Assembly: GCA_945878375.1 (NCBI GenBank)
Contig: CAMDWG010000004.1
Span: 124,001 to 188,000, forward strand
Length of the DNA: 64,000 bases
From: Roseomonas mucosa
GTDB lineage: Bacteria > Pseudomonadota > Alphaproteobacteria > Acetobacterales > Acetobacteraceae
Direction: 5' to 3'
Each line of letters opens with the position of its first letter. Positions within the stretch are counted from its first letter, which is position 1. The notes beneath the pieces were generated by a model. That model was not told the origin of the DNA. It saw only the letters and a list, made by a program, of their open reading frames with translations, and did no database searches. Shown here piece after piece: positions 8,935-17,507 of this stretch. The position numbers and the translations under genes are program-made.

Positions 8935-9675
8935 ATGTTCGACCTGACCGGAAAGGTTGCCCTCGTCACCGGGGCGACGGGCGGAATCGGCGAAGCCATC
9001 GCCAAGGCACTGCACGCCCAGGGCGCGACCGTGGCGCTGACCGGCCGCCGCGAATCGGAACTGGCCCGGGTGGCGGACGCGCTGGGCGGTGAGCGCACGA
9101 TCCTCGTCCCCGCCGATCTCAGCGACCCCGCCGCCCCGGCGGCGCTGGTGGAGAAGGTGGAAGCCGAGGCCGGCGCGCTGGATATCCTGGTGAACAATGC
9201 CGGCTTCACCCGCGACATGCTGGCGCTGCGGATGGGCGATGCCGATTGGAACGCGGTGCTGGACGTGGACCTGACCGCCCCCTTCCGCCTGGCGCGCGCG
9301 GCGCTGCGGGGGATGATGAAGCGGCGGCATGGGCGGATCGTGTCGATCGCCTCCATCGTCGGCGTCACCGGCAATGCGGGCCAGGCGAATTACGCCGCCG
9401 CCAAGGCAGGCTTGATCGGCCTGTCGAAGTCGCTGGCGCAGGAAGTGGCGACGCGCGGCGTGACGGTGAATGTCGTCGCCCCGGGCTTCGTGAAGACCGC
9501 CATGACGGATGCCTTGCCGGAAGCCGCGCGCACCGCCCTGCTGTCCCGCATCCCGACCCAGCGGATGGGCTCGCCCGAGGATATCGCGGCGGCGGTGGTC
9601 TATCTCGCCAGCGCCGAATCCGCCTGGGTGACGGGCCAGACGCTGCATGTGAATGGCGGCATGGCGATGATCTAG
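8935..9675 (+). CDS. fabG: 3-oxoacyl-ACP reductase FabG
   Basis: A 246-residue short-chain dehydrogenase that reduces 3-oxoacyl-ACP with NADPH. The Rossmann motif is [10 protein letters not shown] near residue 11, followed by [10 protein letters not shown], the catalytic serine in SIASIVG, and Tyr153/Lys157 in YAAAKAG. The C terminus [14 protein letters not shown] is typical of FabG. The frame extends upstream into fabD, but this ATG, 11 bp after the fabD stop, fits both the family start and the operon spacing. Confidence 0.95.
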   Translation: MFDLTGKVALVTGATGGIGEAIAKALHAQGATVALTGRRESELARVADALGGERTILVPADLSDPAAPAALVEKVEAEAGALDILVNNAGFTRDMLALRMGDADWNAVLDVDLTAPFRLARAALRGMMKRRHGRIVSIASIVGVTGNAGQANYAAAKAGLIGLSKSLAQEVATRGVTVNVVAPGFVKTAMTDALPEAARTALLSRIPTQRMGSPEDIAAAVVYLASAESAWVTGQTLHVNGGMAMI

Positions 9676-9985
9676 GACACCCCACAAAACCGCTTCGCGG
9701 CTTTGCGGGGACCCCGGTTTGGGTCTCCATCCTACTCGGGCAGCACCTCCTGCCGCGGCAAAGCCGCGGCAGGGCTCCGGAGCGGCCCCCATCGTCCACA
9801 GCCCCGCTTGCGGAATTGCTCCGCCTAGGCCAGATGACGCTTCCATGTTAGAGCCGCGCCGTCATGGGGCGACCCATGCTGGACATGCCCACGGGCACGA
9901 TACTCGGTTCCGACTACCAGCTTACGACCCATCCAGCCCGCCGCGTGCGGGCACGGCACGACCGCAGCAGGAGAGACCCCGGTCC
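9676..9985. other. fabG-acpP intergenic region (310 bp) with repeat element
   Basis: I see no gene here. The first 98 bases hold a composite palindromic repeat described separately. The remainder (9774-9985) holds no clear promoter by eye; the acpP ribosome-binding site CAGGAGAGA is at its end. The unusually long gap for this otherwise tight cluster suggests that acpP has its own promoter, which is common for this highly expressed gene. Confidence 0.6.
9680..9773. repeat. Composite palindromic intergenic repeat, copy 1
   Basis: The element has two imperfect or perfect palindromes. The first (9680-9717) is identical over 38 bp to the reverse complement of 17465-17502. Its 14-bp stem has two A-C mismatches on this strand that become G-U pairs in the opposite-strand RNA. 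The second (9749-9773) is a perfect 11-bp stem with an AAA loop and shares its core with 17412-17430. The copy begins 5 bp after the fabG stop. It resembles REP-type elements. Confidence 0.75.
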
Positions 9986-10225
9986 ATGAGCGACACCGCG
10001 GAGAAGGTGAAGAAGATCGTCGTCGAGCATCTCGGCGTGGACGAAGCGAAGGTGACCACGGAAGCCTCCTTCATCGACGACCTGGGCGCTGACAGCCTCG
10101 ACACCGTCGAGCTGGTCATGGCCTTCGAGGAAGCCTTCGGGGTCGAGATCCCGGACGACGCCGCCGAGAAGATCACGACCGTCAAGGACGCGATCGAATA
10201 CATCGAGAAGCAGAAGGCGGCCTGA
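9986..10225 (+). CDS. acpP: Acyl carrier protein
   Basis: A 79-residue acidic protein with the 4'-phosphopantetheine attachment serine in [15 protein letters not shown] (Ser37). It carries growing acyl chains between the Fab enzymes. The start [10 protein letters not shown] is the usual ACP start and is preceded by CAGGAGAGA; a longer upstream frame is not supported. It lies between fabG and fabF in the standard cluster order. Confidence 0.98.
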   Translation: MSDTAEKVKKIVVEHLGVDEAKVTTEASFIDDLGADSLDTVELVMAFEEAFGVEIPDDAAEKITTVKDAIEYIEKQKAA

Positions 10226-10255
10226 GCCGCCCGCTGTAGATTAAGGGGGTCATCC

Positions 10256-11539
10256 GTGTTCGGTCATCTCACAACGCCGCGGCGCGTCGTCGTCACGGGG
10301 ATGGGTATCGCCTGCCCGCTCGGGCTCGGCGTCGAGAATGTCTGGAAGCGGCTGACCGCCGGCGAATCCGGGCTGGGCGCGATCCAGTCCTTCGACGTCA
10401 GCCAACTGACGGCGAAGATCGCCGGTCAGGTCCCGGCCGGGCCGAAATCCGAGGGCAAGCTCGACCTCAATGAGTGGATCCCGGTCAAGGACCTGAAGAA
10501 GATGGACCGCTTCATCCAGCTCGCGCTCGTCGCGGCGGAAGAAGCGGTCGAGGATGCCGGCTGGAGGCCCAAGGACGAGGATGATCGCTGCCGCACCGGC
10601 GTCATGATCGGCTCCGGCATCGGCGGCCTGCCGACGATCTTCGAGGCCTCCCTGCTGATCAAGGAAGGCAAGACGCGGCGGCTGTCGCCCTTCTTCATTC
10701 CCTCCGCGCTCATCAACCTCGCCTCCGGCCATGTCTCCATCAAGTATGGCTTCAAGGGTCCGAACCACTCGGTGGTCACGGCCTGCGCGACCGGCGTGCA
10801 TGCGCTGGGCGACGCCGCGCGCCTGATCGCGCTGGGCGATGCCGATGTCATGGTCGCCGGCGGCGCCGAGGCGGCGGTGAGCGAGATCGGCATGGCGGGC
10901 TTCTGCGCCTCCCGCGCCCTGTCCACCTCCTTCAACGAGGCGCCGACCCAGGGCAGCCGCCCCTGGGACAAGGATCGCGACGGCTTCGTCATGGGCGAAG
11001 GCGCGGGCGTGCTGGTGCTCGAGGAATACGAGCACGCGAAGAAGCGCGGTGCGAAGATCTACGCCGAGGTCGTCGGCTACGGCATGTCGGGCGACGCCCA
11101 CCACATCACGGCGCCGTCCGAGGATGGCGACGGTGCCTTCCGCAGCATGCGCGCCGCGCTGCGCTCGGCCGGCGTCACGCCGGACCAGGTGCAGTATGTG
11201 AACGCGCATGGCACCTCGACGCCGATGGGCGACGATCTCGAACTCGGCGCTGTGGAACGGCTCTGGGGCGATGCGGCGAAGGGGCTTGCCATGTCCTCTA
11301 CCAAATCGGCCATCGGGCATCTGCTCGGCGCGGCCGGCGCGGTCGAGGGCATTTTCTCTGTGCTGGCGATCCGCGACGGCATCGCGCCGCCCACGCTGAA
11401 CCTCGAAGAACCCTCCCGCGAAAGCCCGATCGACCGGGTGGCGAAGGTCGCGCAGCAGCGGAAGATCGAGGTCGCGCTGTCCAACAGCTTCGGCTTCGGC
11501 GGCACCAACGCCAGCATCGTCTTCAAGCGCGCCGCCTGA
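10256..11539 (+). CDS. fabF: 3-oxoacyl-ACP synthase II FabF
   Basis: A 427-residue condensing enzyme (thiolase fold) that elongates acyl-ACP with malonyl-ACP. The catalytic cysteine lies in VTACATGVHALG (Cys177), and the two catalytic histidines lie in NAHGTSTPMGD and SAIGHLLGAAGAVEG. The C-terminal NSFGFGGTNAS motif is complete. The start codon is GTG, preceded by AAGGGGG, 30 bp after acpP. Confidence 0.97.
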   Translation: MFGHLTTPRRVVVTGMGIACPLGLGVENVWKRLTAGESGLGAIQSFDVSQLTAKIAGQVPAGPKSEGKLDLNEWIPVKDLKKMDRFIQLALVAAEEAVEDAGWRPKDEDDRCRTGVMIGSGIGGLPTIFEASLLIKEGKTRRLSPFFIPSALINLASGHVSIKYGFKGPNHSVVTACATGVHALGDAARLIALGDADVMVAGGAEAAVSEIGMAGFCASRALSTSFNEAPTQGSRPWDKDRDGFVMGEGAGVLVLEEYEHAKKRGAKIYAEVVGYGMSGDAHHITAPSEDGDGAFRSMRAALRSAGVTPDQVQYVNAHGTSTPMGDDLELGAVERLWGDAAKGLAMSSTKSAIGHLLGAAGAVEGIFSVLAIRDGIAPPTLNLEEPSRESPIDRVAKVAQQRKIEVALSNSFGFGGTNASIVFKRAA

Positions 11540-11603
11540 CGGCGCGTGACGCCGCGGCGGCGCACCCCTTGCCGGGCGCGTCGCCCGCCCCCAAAGCAGG
11601 GGC

Positions 11604-12584
11604 ATGATGCGGCGGCTGGCCTGGTTCTTCCTGATTCTCCTGCTCTGCCTCGGCGGCGCCGGCGCCGCGGCGTGGCATTACGCGCGCGCGGCCTATGACG
11701 CGCCCGGCCCGGCGGCGGAAGCGGTGCAGCTTGTCGTCCCGCGCGGCGGCTCCGCCAATATCGCCGATGCGCTGGCCGAGCGTGGCGTTATCGGCGACCC
11801 CCGCGCCTTCCTCGCCGCCGTCTGGCTGACGCGGGAGGCTGGCGCGCTGCGGGCGGCGGAATTCGTCTTCCCCGCCCGCGCCTCGCTGCGCGAGGTGCTG
11901 GAGGTGCTGCGCCGCGCCCGCCCCGTCCAGCGCCGCCTGACCATCCCCGAAGGCCTCACCGCCCGCCAGATCGCGACCCTGATCGAGCACGCGGAAGGCC
12001 TGACCGGGGAACTGCCCCCCTTCGAGGAAGGCGCGCTGCTGCCGGAGACCTATGCCTATCAATGGGGCGACACCCGCGCGGCCATCGTCCGCCGCGCCGA
12101 TGCCGCGATGGACGCGGCGCTTGCCGAGATCTGGGCCAGCCGCGCGCCCAACCTGCCGCTCCGCACCCCGCGCGAGGCGCTGGTGCTGGCCAGCATCGTG
12201 GAACGCGAGACCGGCAAGGCGGATGAGCGCGCACGGGTGGCGGGCGTCTTCATCAACCGGCTGCGCCGCAACATGCCGCTGCAATCGGACCCGACGACGG
12301 CCTATGCGGCAGCCGATGGCGGCGTTCTGGACCGGCCGCTGACCCGCGCCGACCTCGACCGCGACCACCCCTTCAACACCTACCGCATCCGCGGCCTGCC
12401 GCCCGGCCCCATCGCGAGCCCGGGGCGCGATTCGCTCCGCGCCGTGGTGCAGCCGGAGGCCACCGAGTTCATCTTCTTCGTCGCCGACGGCCAAGGTGGC
12501 CACGCCTTCGCCCGCACGCTCGATGAGCACAACCGCAACGTCGCCCGCTGGCGCGAGGTTGAACGGGCGCGGGGCCTCAGATGA
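11604..12584 (+). CDS. mltG: Endolytic murein transglycosylase MltG
   Basis: A 326-residue inner-membrane enzyme with one N-terminal membrane segment (about residues 5-24) and the catalytic domain in the periplasm. A LysM-like region near residues 40-80 is followed by the YceG catalytic domain. The catalytic glutamate is in LASIVERETG near residue 200, and the conserved QSDPTTAY and RGLPPGPIASPG blocks are present. MltG cuts nascent glycan strands and helps set their length. It follows fabF by 64 bp, as in many proteobacteria, and its stop overlaps the next gene (ATGA). Confidence 0.95.
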   Translation: MMRRLAWFFLILLLCLGGAGAAAWHYARAAYDAPGPAAEAVQLVVPRGGSANIADALAERGVIGDPRAFLAAVWLTREAGALRAAEFVFPARASLREVLEVLRRARPVQRRLTIPEGLTARQIATLIEHAEGLTGELPPFEEGALLPETYAYQWGDTRAAIVRRADAAMDAALAEIWASRAPNLPLRTPREALVLASIVERETGKADERARVAGVFINRLRRNMPLQSDPTTAYAAADGGVLDRPLTRADLDRDHPFNTYRIRGLPPGPIASPGRDSLRAVVQPEATEFIFFVADGQGGHAFARTLDEHNRNVARWREVERARGLR

Positions 12585-13471
12585 CGCTGACCGGTCCCGC
12601 GCTCTGGTGGCGCCTGCTGGTCATCGGGGGGCTGTGGGGCTGTTCCTTCCCGCTGCTGCGGCTTGTGGCGGCGGAGATGTCGCCCTTCGCCCTGGCCGCG
12701 CTGCGCGGGGGCTTCGCCGCGCTCGGCGTGCTGGCCTTCCTGCTGGTCACGCGGCAATTCGGCGGCAAGCTGCAGCTGCGCCACTGGCTGCTGCTGGGGA
12801 CGACGAATGGCTGGCTGCCGAACCTGCTGACCGCCTTCGCGCTCCGCAGCATCGAATCCGCGCCGGCCGCGCTGATCCATGCCGCGACGCCGCTGATCGT
12901 CGCGCTGCTGGCCGTGCCGCTGCTGCGGGAGGAGAGGGCCGGGCCGCGCGCGGTGCTAGGACTGCTGGTGGGCTTCGGCGGCATCGCGCTGATCCTAGGC
13001 CCCGATGCCTTCGCCGGCCGCGCGAGCTTCCTGGGCGGGGTGCTGATCCTGCTGTCTGGCGTGTCTTACGCGCTGGGGACGATCTATGCGCGGCGGGTCC
13101 GGCCGGGCGCGCCGGCGCAGCTTGCGCTCGGGCAGCAGCTGGTCTCGGGCGGCGTCGCGGCGCTGATCTCGGTGCCGCTGGCGCCGGCGGGGGCCTATGC
13201 GCTGGGGTGGGACATGATTGCGATCATCGCGGTGCTCGGGCTCTTCGCCTCGGCGCTGCCGCTGACGATGTTCCTCGCGCTGCTGGCGCGGGCGCGGGTC
13301 ACGGATGCCGCCATGGTCGGCTACCTGCAACCGCCCTTCGCGGCGGCGGCCGGGGCGGTGATGCTGGGGGAGGTCCCGTCGGCCCTCGTGCTGATCGGCG
13401 GCGGGATCGTGCTGGCGGGCGTGTGGCTCGGCACCACACGCCCGCGCGCCAGCACGGCGCCGGGGCGATAG
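12581..13471 (+). CDS. EamA/DMT-superfamily transporter
   Basis: A 296-residue protein with ten predicted membrane segments arranged as two EamA repeats of five. It starts TGPALWWRLLVIGGLWGCSFPLLRL, a typical first segment, and each repeat ends in a segment rich in Gly and Leu. Members export or import small metabolites such as amino acids; the substrate is not predictable. Its ATG overlaps the mltG stop by 4 bp, so it is probably co-transcribed with the fab-mltG cluster, an atypical addition. Confidence 0.85.
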   Translation: MTLTGPALWWRLLVIGGLWGCSFPLLRLVAAEMSPFALAALRGGFAALGVLAFLLVTRQFGGKLQLRHWLLLGTTNGWLPNLLTAFALRSIESAPAALIHAATPLIVALLAVPLLREERAGPRAVLGLLVGFGGIALILGPDAFAGRASFLGGVLILLSGVSYALGTIYARRVRPGAPAQLALGQQLVSGGVAALISVPLAPAGAYALGWDMIAIIAVLGLFASALPLTMFLALLARARVTDAAMVGYLQPPFAAAAGAVMLGEVPSALVLIGGGIVLAGVWLGTTRPRASTAPGR

Positions 13472-13475
13472 AACC

Positions 13476-13976
13476 CTACCCCTTGATCTCGATCCGCTTG
13501 GCCTGCGGCCGGGCTTCGGCGGGGCGGGGGATGGCGATGTGCAGCACGCCCTTGTCGAAGCGGGCCTCGACCTTCTCGGCCTCCGCGTCGAAGGGCAGCG
13601 CGAAGCGGCGGAGGTAGGTGCCGGATTGCCGCTCGATCAGGTGCCACCGCTTGTCCTTGTCCTCCTCCCGCCTTTCGCTGCTGCGTTCGGCGCGTAGCGT
13701 CAGCACGCCGGCCTCGATCTCGATCGTGACGTTCTTCGGATCGATCCCCGGCAACTCGGCCGTGACCTCCAGCCCCTTGTCGGTCTCCGCCAGGTCCACG
13801 CGCGGGCTCAGCACGCCGGGGCCGGTGAAGGCGGCGGGCAGGCCCCAGGGGGAAGCGAGGCCGCCCACCACCTGGTCGAACAATCGGTCCATCCCCCGCC
13901 GGAGCGAGGTGAAGGGATCGGTATCGCCGCGCGCGATTTCGGTGGTGCTGCCGCGGGTCGGGATGGTGCCGCTCAT
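13476..13976 (-). CDS. Small heat-shock protein, Hsp20/alpha-crystallin family
   Basis: A 166-residue ATP-independent chaperone that holds unfolding proteins. The alpha-crystallin domain begins SPRVDLAETDKGLEVTAELPG near residue 63 and contains GVLTLRAERSSERREE and the family end motif GVLHIAIPRP. The start ATG has GAGGAGG 8 bases upstream; an upstream extension of the frame lacks this. A 67-bp gap separates it from the SDR gene upstream on the same strand. I could not identify a convincing sigma-32 promoter or ROSE-type RNA thermometer. Confidence 0.93.
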   Translation of the reverse strand: MSGTIPTRGSTTEIARGDTDPFTSLRRGMDRLFDQVVGGLASPWGLPAAFTGPGVLSPRVDLAETDKGLEVTAELPGIDPKNVTIEIEAGVLTLRAERSSERREEDKDKRWHLIERQSGTYLRRFALPFDAEAEKVEARFDKGVLHIAIPRPAEARPQAKRIEIKG

Positions 13977-14043
13977 GACCTTTACGCCTCCTCTGTCGAG
14001 AGGGCGGAGCCTAGACGGCGCCGGGCGCGGCCGGTGATCGCAA

Positions 14044-14829
14044 TCAGTCGAGCGCCTGCTTCGCCGGCAGACGGTTGAACAGCGCATTGCGCCAGGATGG
14101 CGGCAGGCCGCCGGCGATGCGCGCCATCAGATAGAGCCGCCGTGGATAGGCGATCCGCACCGTCCCGCCCGCCAGGCCACGGAGCGTCCGCGCGGCCGCA
14201 TCCTCCGCCGTCATCAGGAAAGGCATCGGGAAGGCGTTCCGGGCCGTCATCGGCGTACGGATATAACCGGGGCAGACCGCATGCAGGCGGATGCCGCGGC
14301 GGCGTTCCGTGGCATCCAGCGCCTCCGCCCAGCGCTGCACGGCGGATTTCGAGGCGCAATAGGCCGGCGCGCCGGGCGCCGCGACAAAGGCGGCGATGGA
14401 GGCGATGACGGCCACCTGCCCGCGCAGGCCGCGCGCATCGGGCGGCTGCGCCGCCATCGCCGCGATCGCCGGCAGGGCGGTGTTCAGCACGCCGCCGAGA
14501 TTGGTCGCGAAGATGCGCGCTGCCTGCTCCGCCGGCTCCGTCGCCCCGCCCGTGCCGCCGGAGATGCCGGCATTGGCGATGACGAGGTCGAGCCGCCCTG
14601 CCCCGCCGATCCAGCTCCGCATGGCGTCCGCATCCGTCACATCCAGCACGGCCGCCCGGACGGTCGCGCCCCGCGCCCGGCAGGCCTCCGCCGCGTCCTC
14701 CAGCCGCGCCGGATCGCGTCCCGATAGGTGCAGCGTGACGCCCGGCGCCGCGCAGCCTTCCGCCAGCGCCCGCCCCAGGCCGGAGGATGCGCCGGTGACC
14801 AGCACGGAATTCCACGGCCACGCGCCCAT
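14044..14829 (-). CDS. SDR-family oxidoreductase
   Basis: A 261-residue short-chain dehydrogenase/reductase. The cofactor motif is VLVTGASSGLGRAL near residue 8, NAG is in LVIANAGISGG, and the catalytic Tyr and Lys are in YCASKSA. The C-terminal region includes RRLYLMARIAGGLPPSWRN, seen in membrane-associated SDRs of the DltE/YqjQ type. The start ATG is preceded by GAGAGGG and lies 37 bp from the divergent yicC start. The substrate is unknown. Confidence 0.88.
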   Translation of the reverse strand: MGAWPWNSVLVTGASSGLGRALAEGCAAPGVTLHLSGRDPARLEDAAEACRARGATVRAAVLDVTDADAMRSWIGGAGRLDLVIANAGISGGTGGATEPAEQAARIFATNLGGVLNTALPAIAAMAAQPPDARGLRGQVAVIASIAAFVAAPGAPAYCASKSAVQRWAEALDATERRRGIRLHAVCPGYIRTPMTARNAFPMPFLMTAEDAAARTLRGLAGGTVRIAYPRRLYLMARIAGGLPPSWRNALFNRLPAKQALD

Positions 14830-14866
14830 GCTTGCCCTCTCGCCCATCACGGGGGACAAGGCGCCC

Positions 14867-15781
14867 ATGACCAGCACCGCCCCCACGCCTGTTTCCATGA
14901 CCGGCTTCGCGCGCGAAAGCGGCACGCTGCCGGACGGGACGTCCTTCGTCTGGGAAGTGCGCAGCGTCAACGGGCGCGGGCTCGATCTGCGGCTGCGGCT
15001 GCCGAATGGTCTGGATGCGATGGAATCCGGGCTGCGGGAGGCCGCCGGAAAGCGCCTCAAGCGCGGCAATGTCTCCGCCACCCTGACCCTGAAGCGGGAG
15101 GAACGGGCGCCACGCCTGACGCCCGATCCCGCCGCGCTGGACCAGGCCATCGCGCTCGCGACCTCCGTCGCGCAGCGCCTGGGCGCGCCGCCGCCGCGGG
15201 CGGAAGCAATCCTCGCTTTGCCCGGCGTGCTCCGCGCCGAGTCCGCCGAACCGGATGAGGCGGCGGAAGACGCGAAGCGCGCCGCGCTCGCCACCGCTTT
15301 CGATGCGGCGCTGGTGGGCCTTGTCGCGTCCCGCGCGCGGGAAGGGGCGCAGCTTGCGACCATCCTCGGCGCGCTGCTCGATGAGATCGCGGCGCTGCGC
15401 GAGGCCGCCGCCGCCGAGGCCGCGCTGCAGCCGGAAGCCCAGCGCCAGCGGCTGATGGAGAATCTTGGCAAGCTGCTGGGCGAGGCCGATGCCCGCGCGC
15501 GCATCCCCGAAGAGCGGCTCGCGCAGGAAGTCGCGCTGCTGGCGCAGCGTTCGGATGTGCGGGAGGAACTGGACCGCCTTTCGGCGCATGTCGCGGAAGC
15601 GCGGCGCCTGCTGGGCGCGAGCGATGCGGTGGGGCGGAAGCTGGAATTCCTCACGCAGGAATTCGTGCGGGAAGCGAATACGCTCTGCTCGAAATCCGCC
15701 AGCGTCGGGCTGACGCGGCTGGGGCTGGAGCTGAAGGCCGCGATCGAGCGGCTGCGCGAACAGGCGGCGAATGTGGAATGA
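14867..15781 (+). CDS. yicC: YicC-family endoribonuclease
   Basis: A 304-residue protein with the family N terminus SMTGFARESG, the VRSVNGRGLDLRLRLP block and the DUF1732 C terminus KLEFLTQEFVREANTLCSKS. YicC proteins are RNases in E. coli and B. subtilis. The chosen ATG gives ten residues before MTGFAR, the usual alphaproteobacterial arrangement, with GGGGGA upstream; an ATG at 14897 is an alternative. The stop overlaps gmk (ATGA), the conserved yicC-gmk pair. Confidence 0.93.
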   Translation: MTSTAPTPVSMTGFARESGTLPDGTSFVWEVRSVNGRGLDLRLRLPNGLDAMESGLREAAGKRLKRGNVSATLTLKREERAPRLTPDPAALDQAIALATSVAQRLGAPPPRAEAILALPGVLRAESAEPDEAAEDAKRAALATAFDAALVGLVASRAREGAQLATILGALLDEIAALREAAAAEAALQPEAQRQRLMENLGKLLGEADARARIPEERLAQEVALLAQRSDVREELDRLSAHVAEARRLLGASDAVGRKLEFLTQEFVREANTLCSKSASVGLTRLGLELKAAIERLREQAANVE

Positions 15782-16410
15782 GTGAACAGTTGAATCGTCG
15801 CGGCGTCTGCCTGGTGCTGTCCTCGGCGCCGGGTGTGGGCAAGACCAGCGTCTCCCGCGCGCTGCTGGAGATGGAGCCGGAACTCGCGCTGTCCATCAGC
15901 GCCACCACCCGTCCCCGCCGGCCCGGGGAACTCGACGGCGTGCATTACGTCTTCAAGACGCAGGCCGATTTCGACGCGATGGCCGAAGGCGGGGAGCTGC
16001 TGGAATATGCGCGCTTCCTCGACCGGTCCTACGGCACGCCGCGCGCACCCGTGGAAGCGGCGCTGGAGGCGGGGCGCGACGTGCTGTTCGACATCGAATG
16101 GCAGGGCCACCGGCAATTGCGCGGCAAGCTGCCGGGCGATGTGGTGGGCATCCACCTGCTGCCGCCGTCGCTGGCCGAATTGGAACGCCGCCTGCGCGGC
16201 CGCGCGCAGGAAAGCGAGGCGGAGATCGCGCGCCGCCTGGACATCGCGCGGCAGGAAATCGCGCATTGGTCGGATTTCGACCATGTGCTGGTGAACCGCG
16301 ATTTCGACCGCACGGTGGCGGAGGTCCGCGCCATATTGCACGCCGCCCGCAGCACCCGCGCGCGCCAGCCCGGGCTGCCGGGCTTCGTCGCAGACCTGCT
16401 GAAGCCCTGA
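15778..16410 (+). CDS. gmk: Guanylate kinase
   Basis: A 210-residue enzyme that phosphorylates GMP to GDP with ATP. The P-loop is SSAPGVGKTS near residue 15, and the GMP-binding region includes SISATTRPRRPGELDGVHY and GELLEYARFLDRSYGTP. The lid-type segment ERRLRGRAQESEAEIARRL follows. Length and order match the family. Translationally coupled to yicC; a transporter gene follows 5 bp later. Confidence 0.97.
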   Translation: MSEQLNRRGVCLVLSSAPGVGKTSVSRALLEMEPELALSISATTRPRRPGELDGVHYVFKTQADFDAMAEGGELLEYARFLDRSYGTPRAPVEAALEAGRDVLFDIEWQGHRQLRGKLPGDVVGIHLLPPSLAELERRLRGRAQESEAEIARRLDIARQEIAHWSDFDHVLVNRDFDRTVAEVRAILHAARSTRARQPGLPGFVADLLKP

Positions 16411-16415
16411 CGCGC

Positions 16416-17348
16416 ATGGGCGGCGTGGTCGAGGTCGTCGCACCGGTCTTCGTGCTGATCGCGCTGGGCTATGGTGCGGCGCGGCTGCGCTATGTGGACG
16501 AGGCCGGCTTCAAGGCGCTGGCGCTGTTCGTCTTCGCCCTCGCCGCGCCGGCGCTGCTGTTCTCCGGCGGCACGCGCCAGCATGAAGGCGGCGCGGGCGC
16601 GGCGCTGGCGCTGCTGCCGGCTTCCGTCATCATCTACTGGATCGCGCTGGGCGCCGCGCGCCGCTTCCTGCGCCTGACCTTGGCGGAAGCCGCGCTGTTC
16701 GCGCTGGCCTGCGTCTTCGGCAATTCGGTGATGATGGGCATCCCGATCATCTACGCCGCCTATGGCGATCCGGGCGTGCCGCCGATGCTGGCGATCCTCG
16801 CCTTGCAGACGATGATCCTGCTCGGCATGGCGACCATCGTGACGGAGGTCGGGCTGAACGCCGCCGCACCCTGGCGGCGCGTGCTGTGGGCGACGCTGGC
16901 CGGGATCGGGCGCAACCCCGTGGTGCTGTCCGTGGTCGCGGCGCTGCTGTGGAGCCTGTTCGGCCTGCCGGTGCCGGCGGTGCTGCGGCGGTTCCTGAAT
17001 CTGCTGGGCGGGGCGTCTCCGCCGGTTGCGCTGTTCTGCCTCGGCGGGTCGCTCTACGGGCTGTCGGTCGCGGCCATATGGCGAGAGACGCTGGCGATTG
17101 CGGTGGTGAAGCTGCTGGCGCTACCGGCGCTGGTCTGGGTCTTCGCGATGCTTCTGGACTTGACCCCGGTGGAGACGGCGGTCGCGGTCACCATCGCGGC
17201 GCTGCCGACGGGCGCCAACGCCTTCATCCTGGCGCGGCGCTATGCGACGGGGGCGGACAGGTCCGGCAGCGCGGTGGTGCTGACCACCTCCATCTCCGTG
17301 CTCACGCTCTCGGCGCTGATCGGGCATTTCCGGGGGACGTTGCCGTAA
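16416..17348 (+). CDS. AEC-family transporter (auxin efflux carrier-like)
   Basis: A 310-residue integral membrane protein of about ten hydrophobic segments, starting VAPVFVLIALGYGAARL, with the central polar break between two five-helix halves. Bacterial AEC members include malonate and other organic-acid carriers; the substrate is not predictable here. The gene starts 5 bp after gmk, so it is probably co-transcribed with yicC-gmk. It is followed by the second copy of the palindromic repeat, in convergent position to the phosphatase gene. Confidence 0.85.
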   Translation: MGGVVEVVAPVFVLIALGYGAARLRYVDEAGFKALALFVFALAAPALLFSGGTRQHEGGAGAALALLPASVIIYWIALGAARRFLRLTLAEAALFALACVFGNSVMMGIPIIYAAYGDPGVPPMLAILALQTMILLGMATIVTEVGLNAAAPWRRVLWATLAGIGRNPVVLSVVAALLWSLFGLPVPAVLRRFLNLLGGASPPVALFCLGGSLYGLSVAAIWRETLAIAVVKLLALPALVWVFAMLLDLTPVETAVAVTIAALPTGANAFILARRYATGADRSGSAVVLTTSISVLTLSALIGHFRGTLP

Positions 17349-17411
17349 GGCAGCGTGGGCTGACCTGCCTTTGGGCCGCCTCACGAACCAGGTGGCCAGC
17401 CTTTGGGCGAC

Positions 17412-17502
17412 GCCGCGGCTTTGCCGCGGCAACGCAGCGCGACCGTGCAGGACCAGCACCAAGGCCGGGGTCCCCGCAAAGCCGCGAAGCGGTTTTGTGG
17501 GG
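17412..17502. repeat. Composite palindromic intergenic repeat, copy 2 (inverted)
   Basis: This is the inverted counterpart of the element at 9680-9773. Positions 17465-17502 are identical over 38 bp to the reverse complement of 9680-9717. The plus-strand RNA can pair over 14 bp with only G-U wobbles. The accessory palindrome (17412-17430) has 8-bp arms with a TTT loop. The copy lies between two convergent genes (carrier stop 17348, phosphatase stop 17508), where it could end transcription from either side. Confidence 0.75.
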
Positions 17503-17507
17503 AGTTC

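Noticed and set aside
9676-9985. Possible small RNA gene between fabG and acpP
   Set aside because: The structure present is accounted for by the repeated palindromic element, and no separate promoter or terminator pair was seen.
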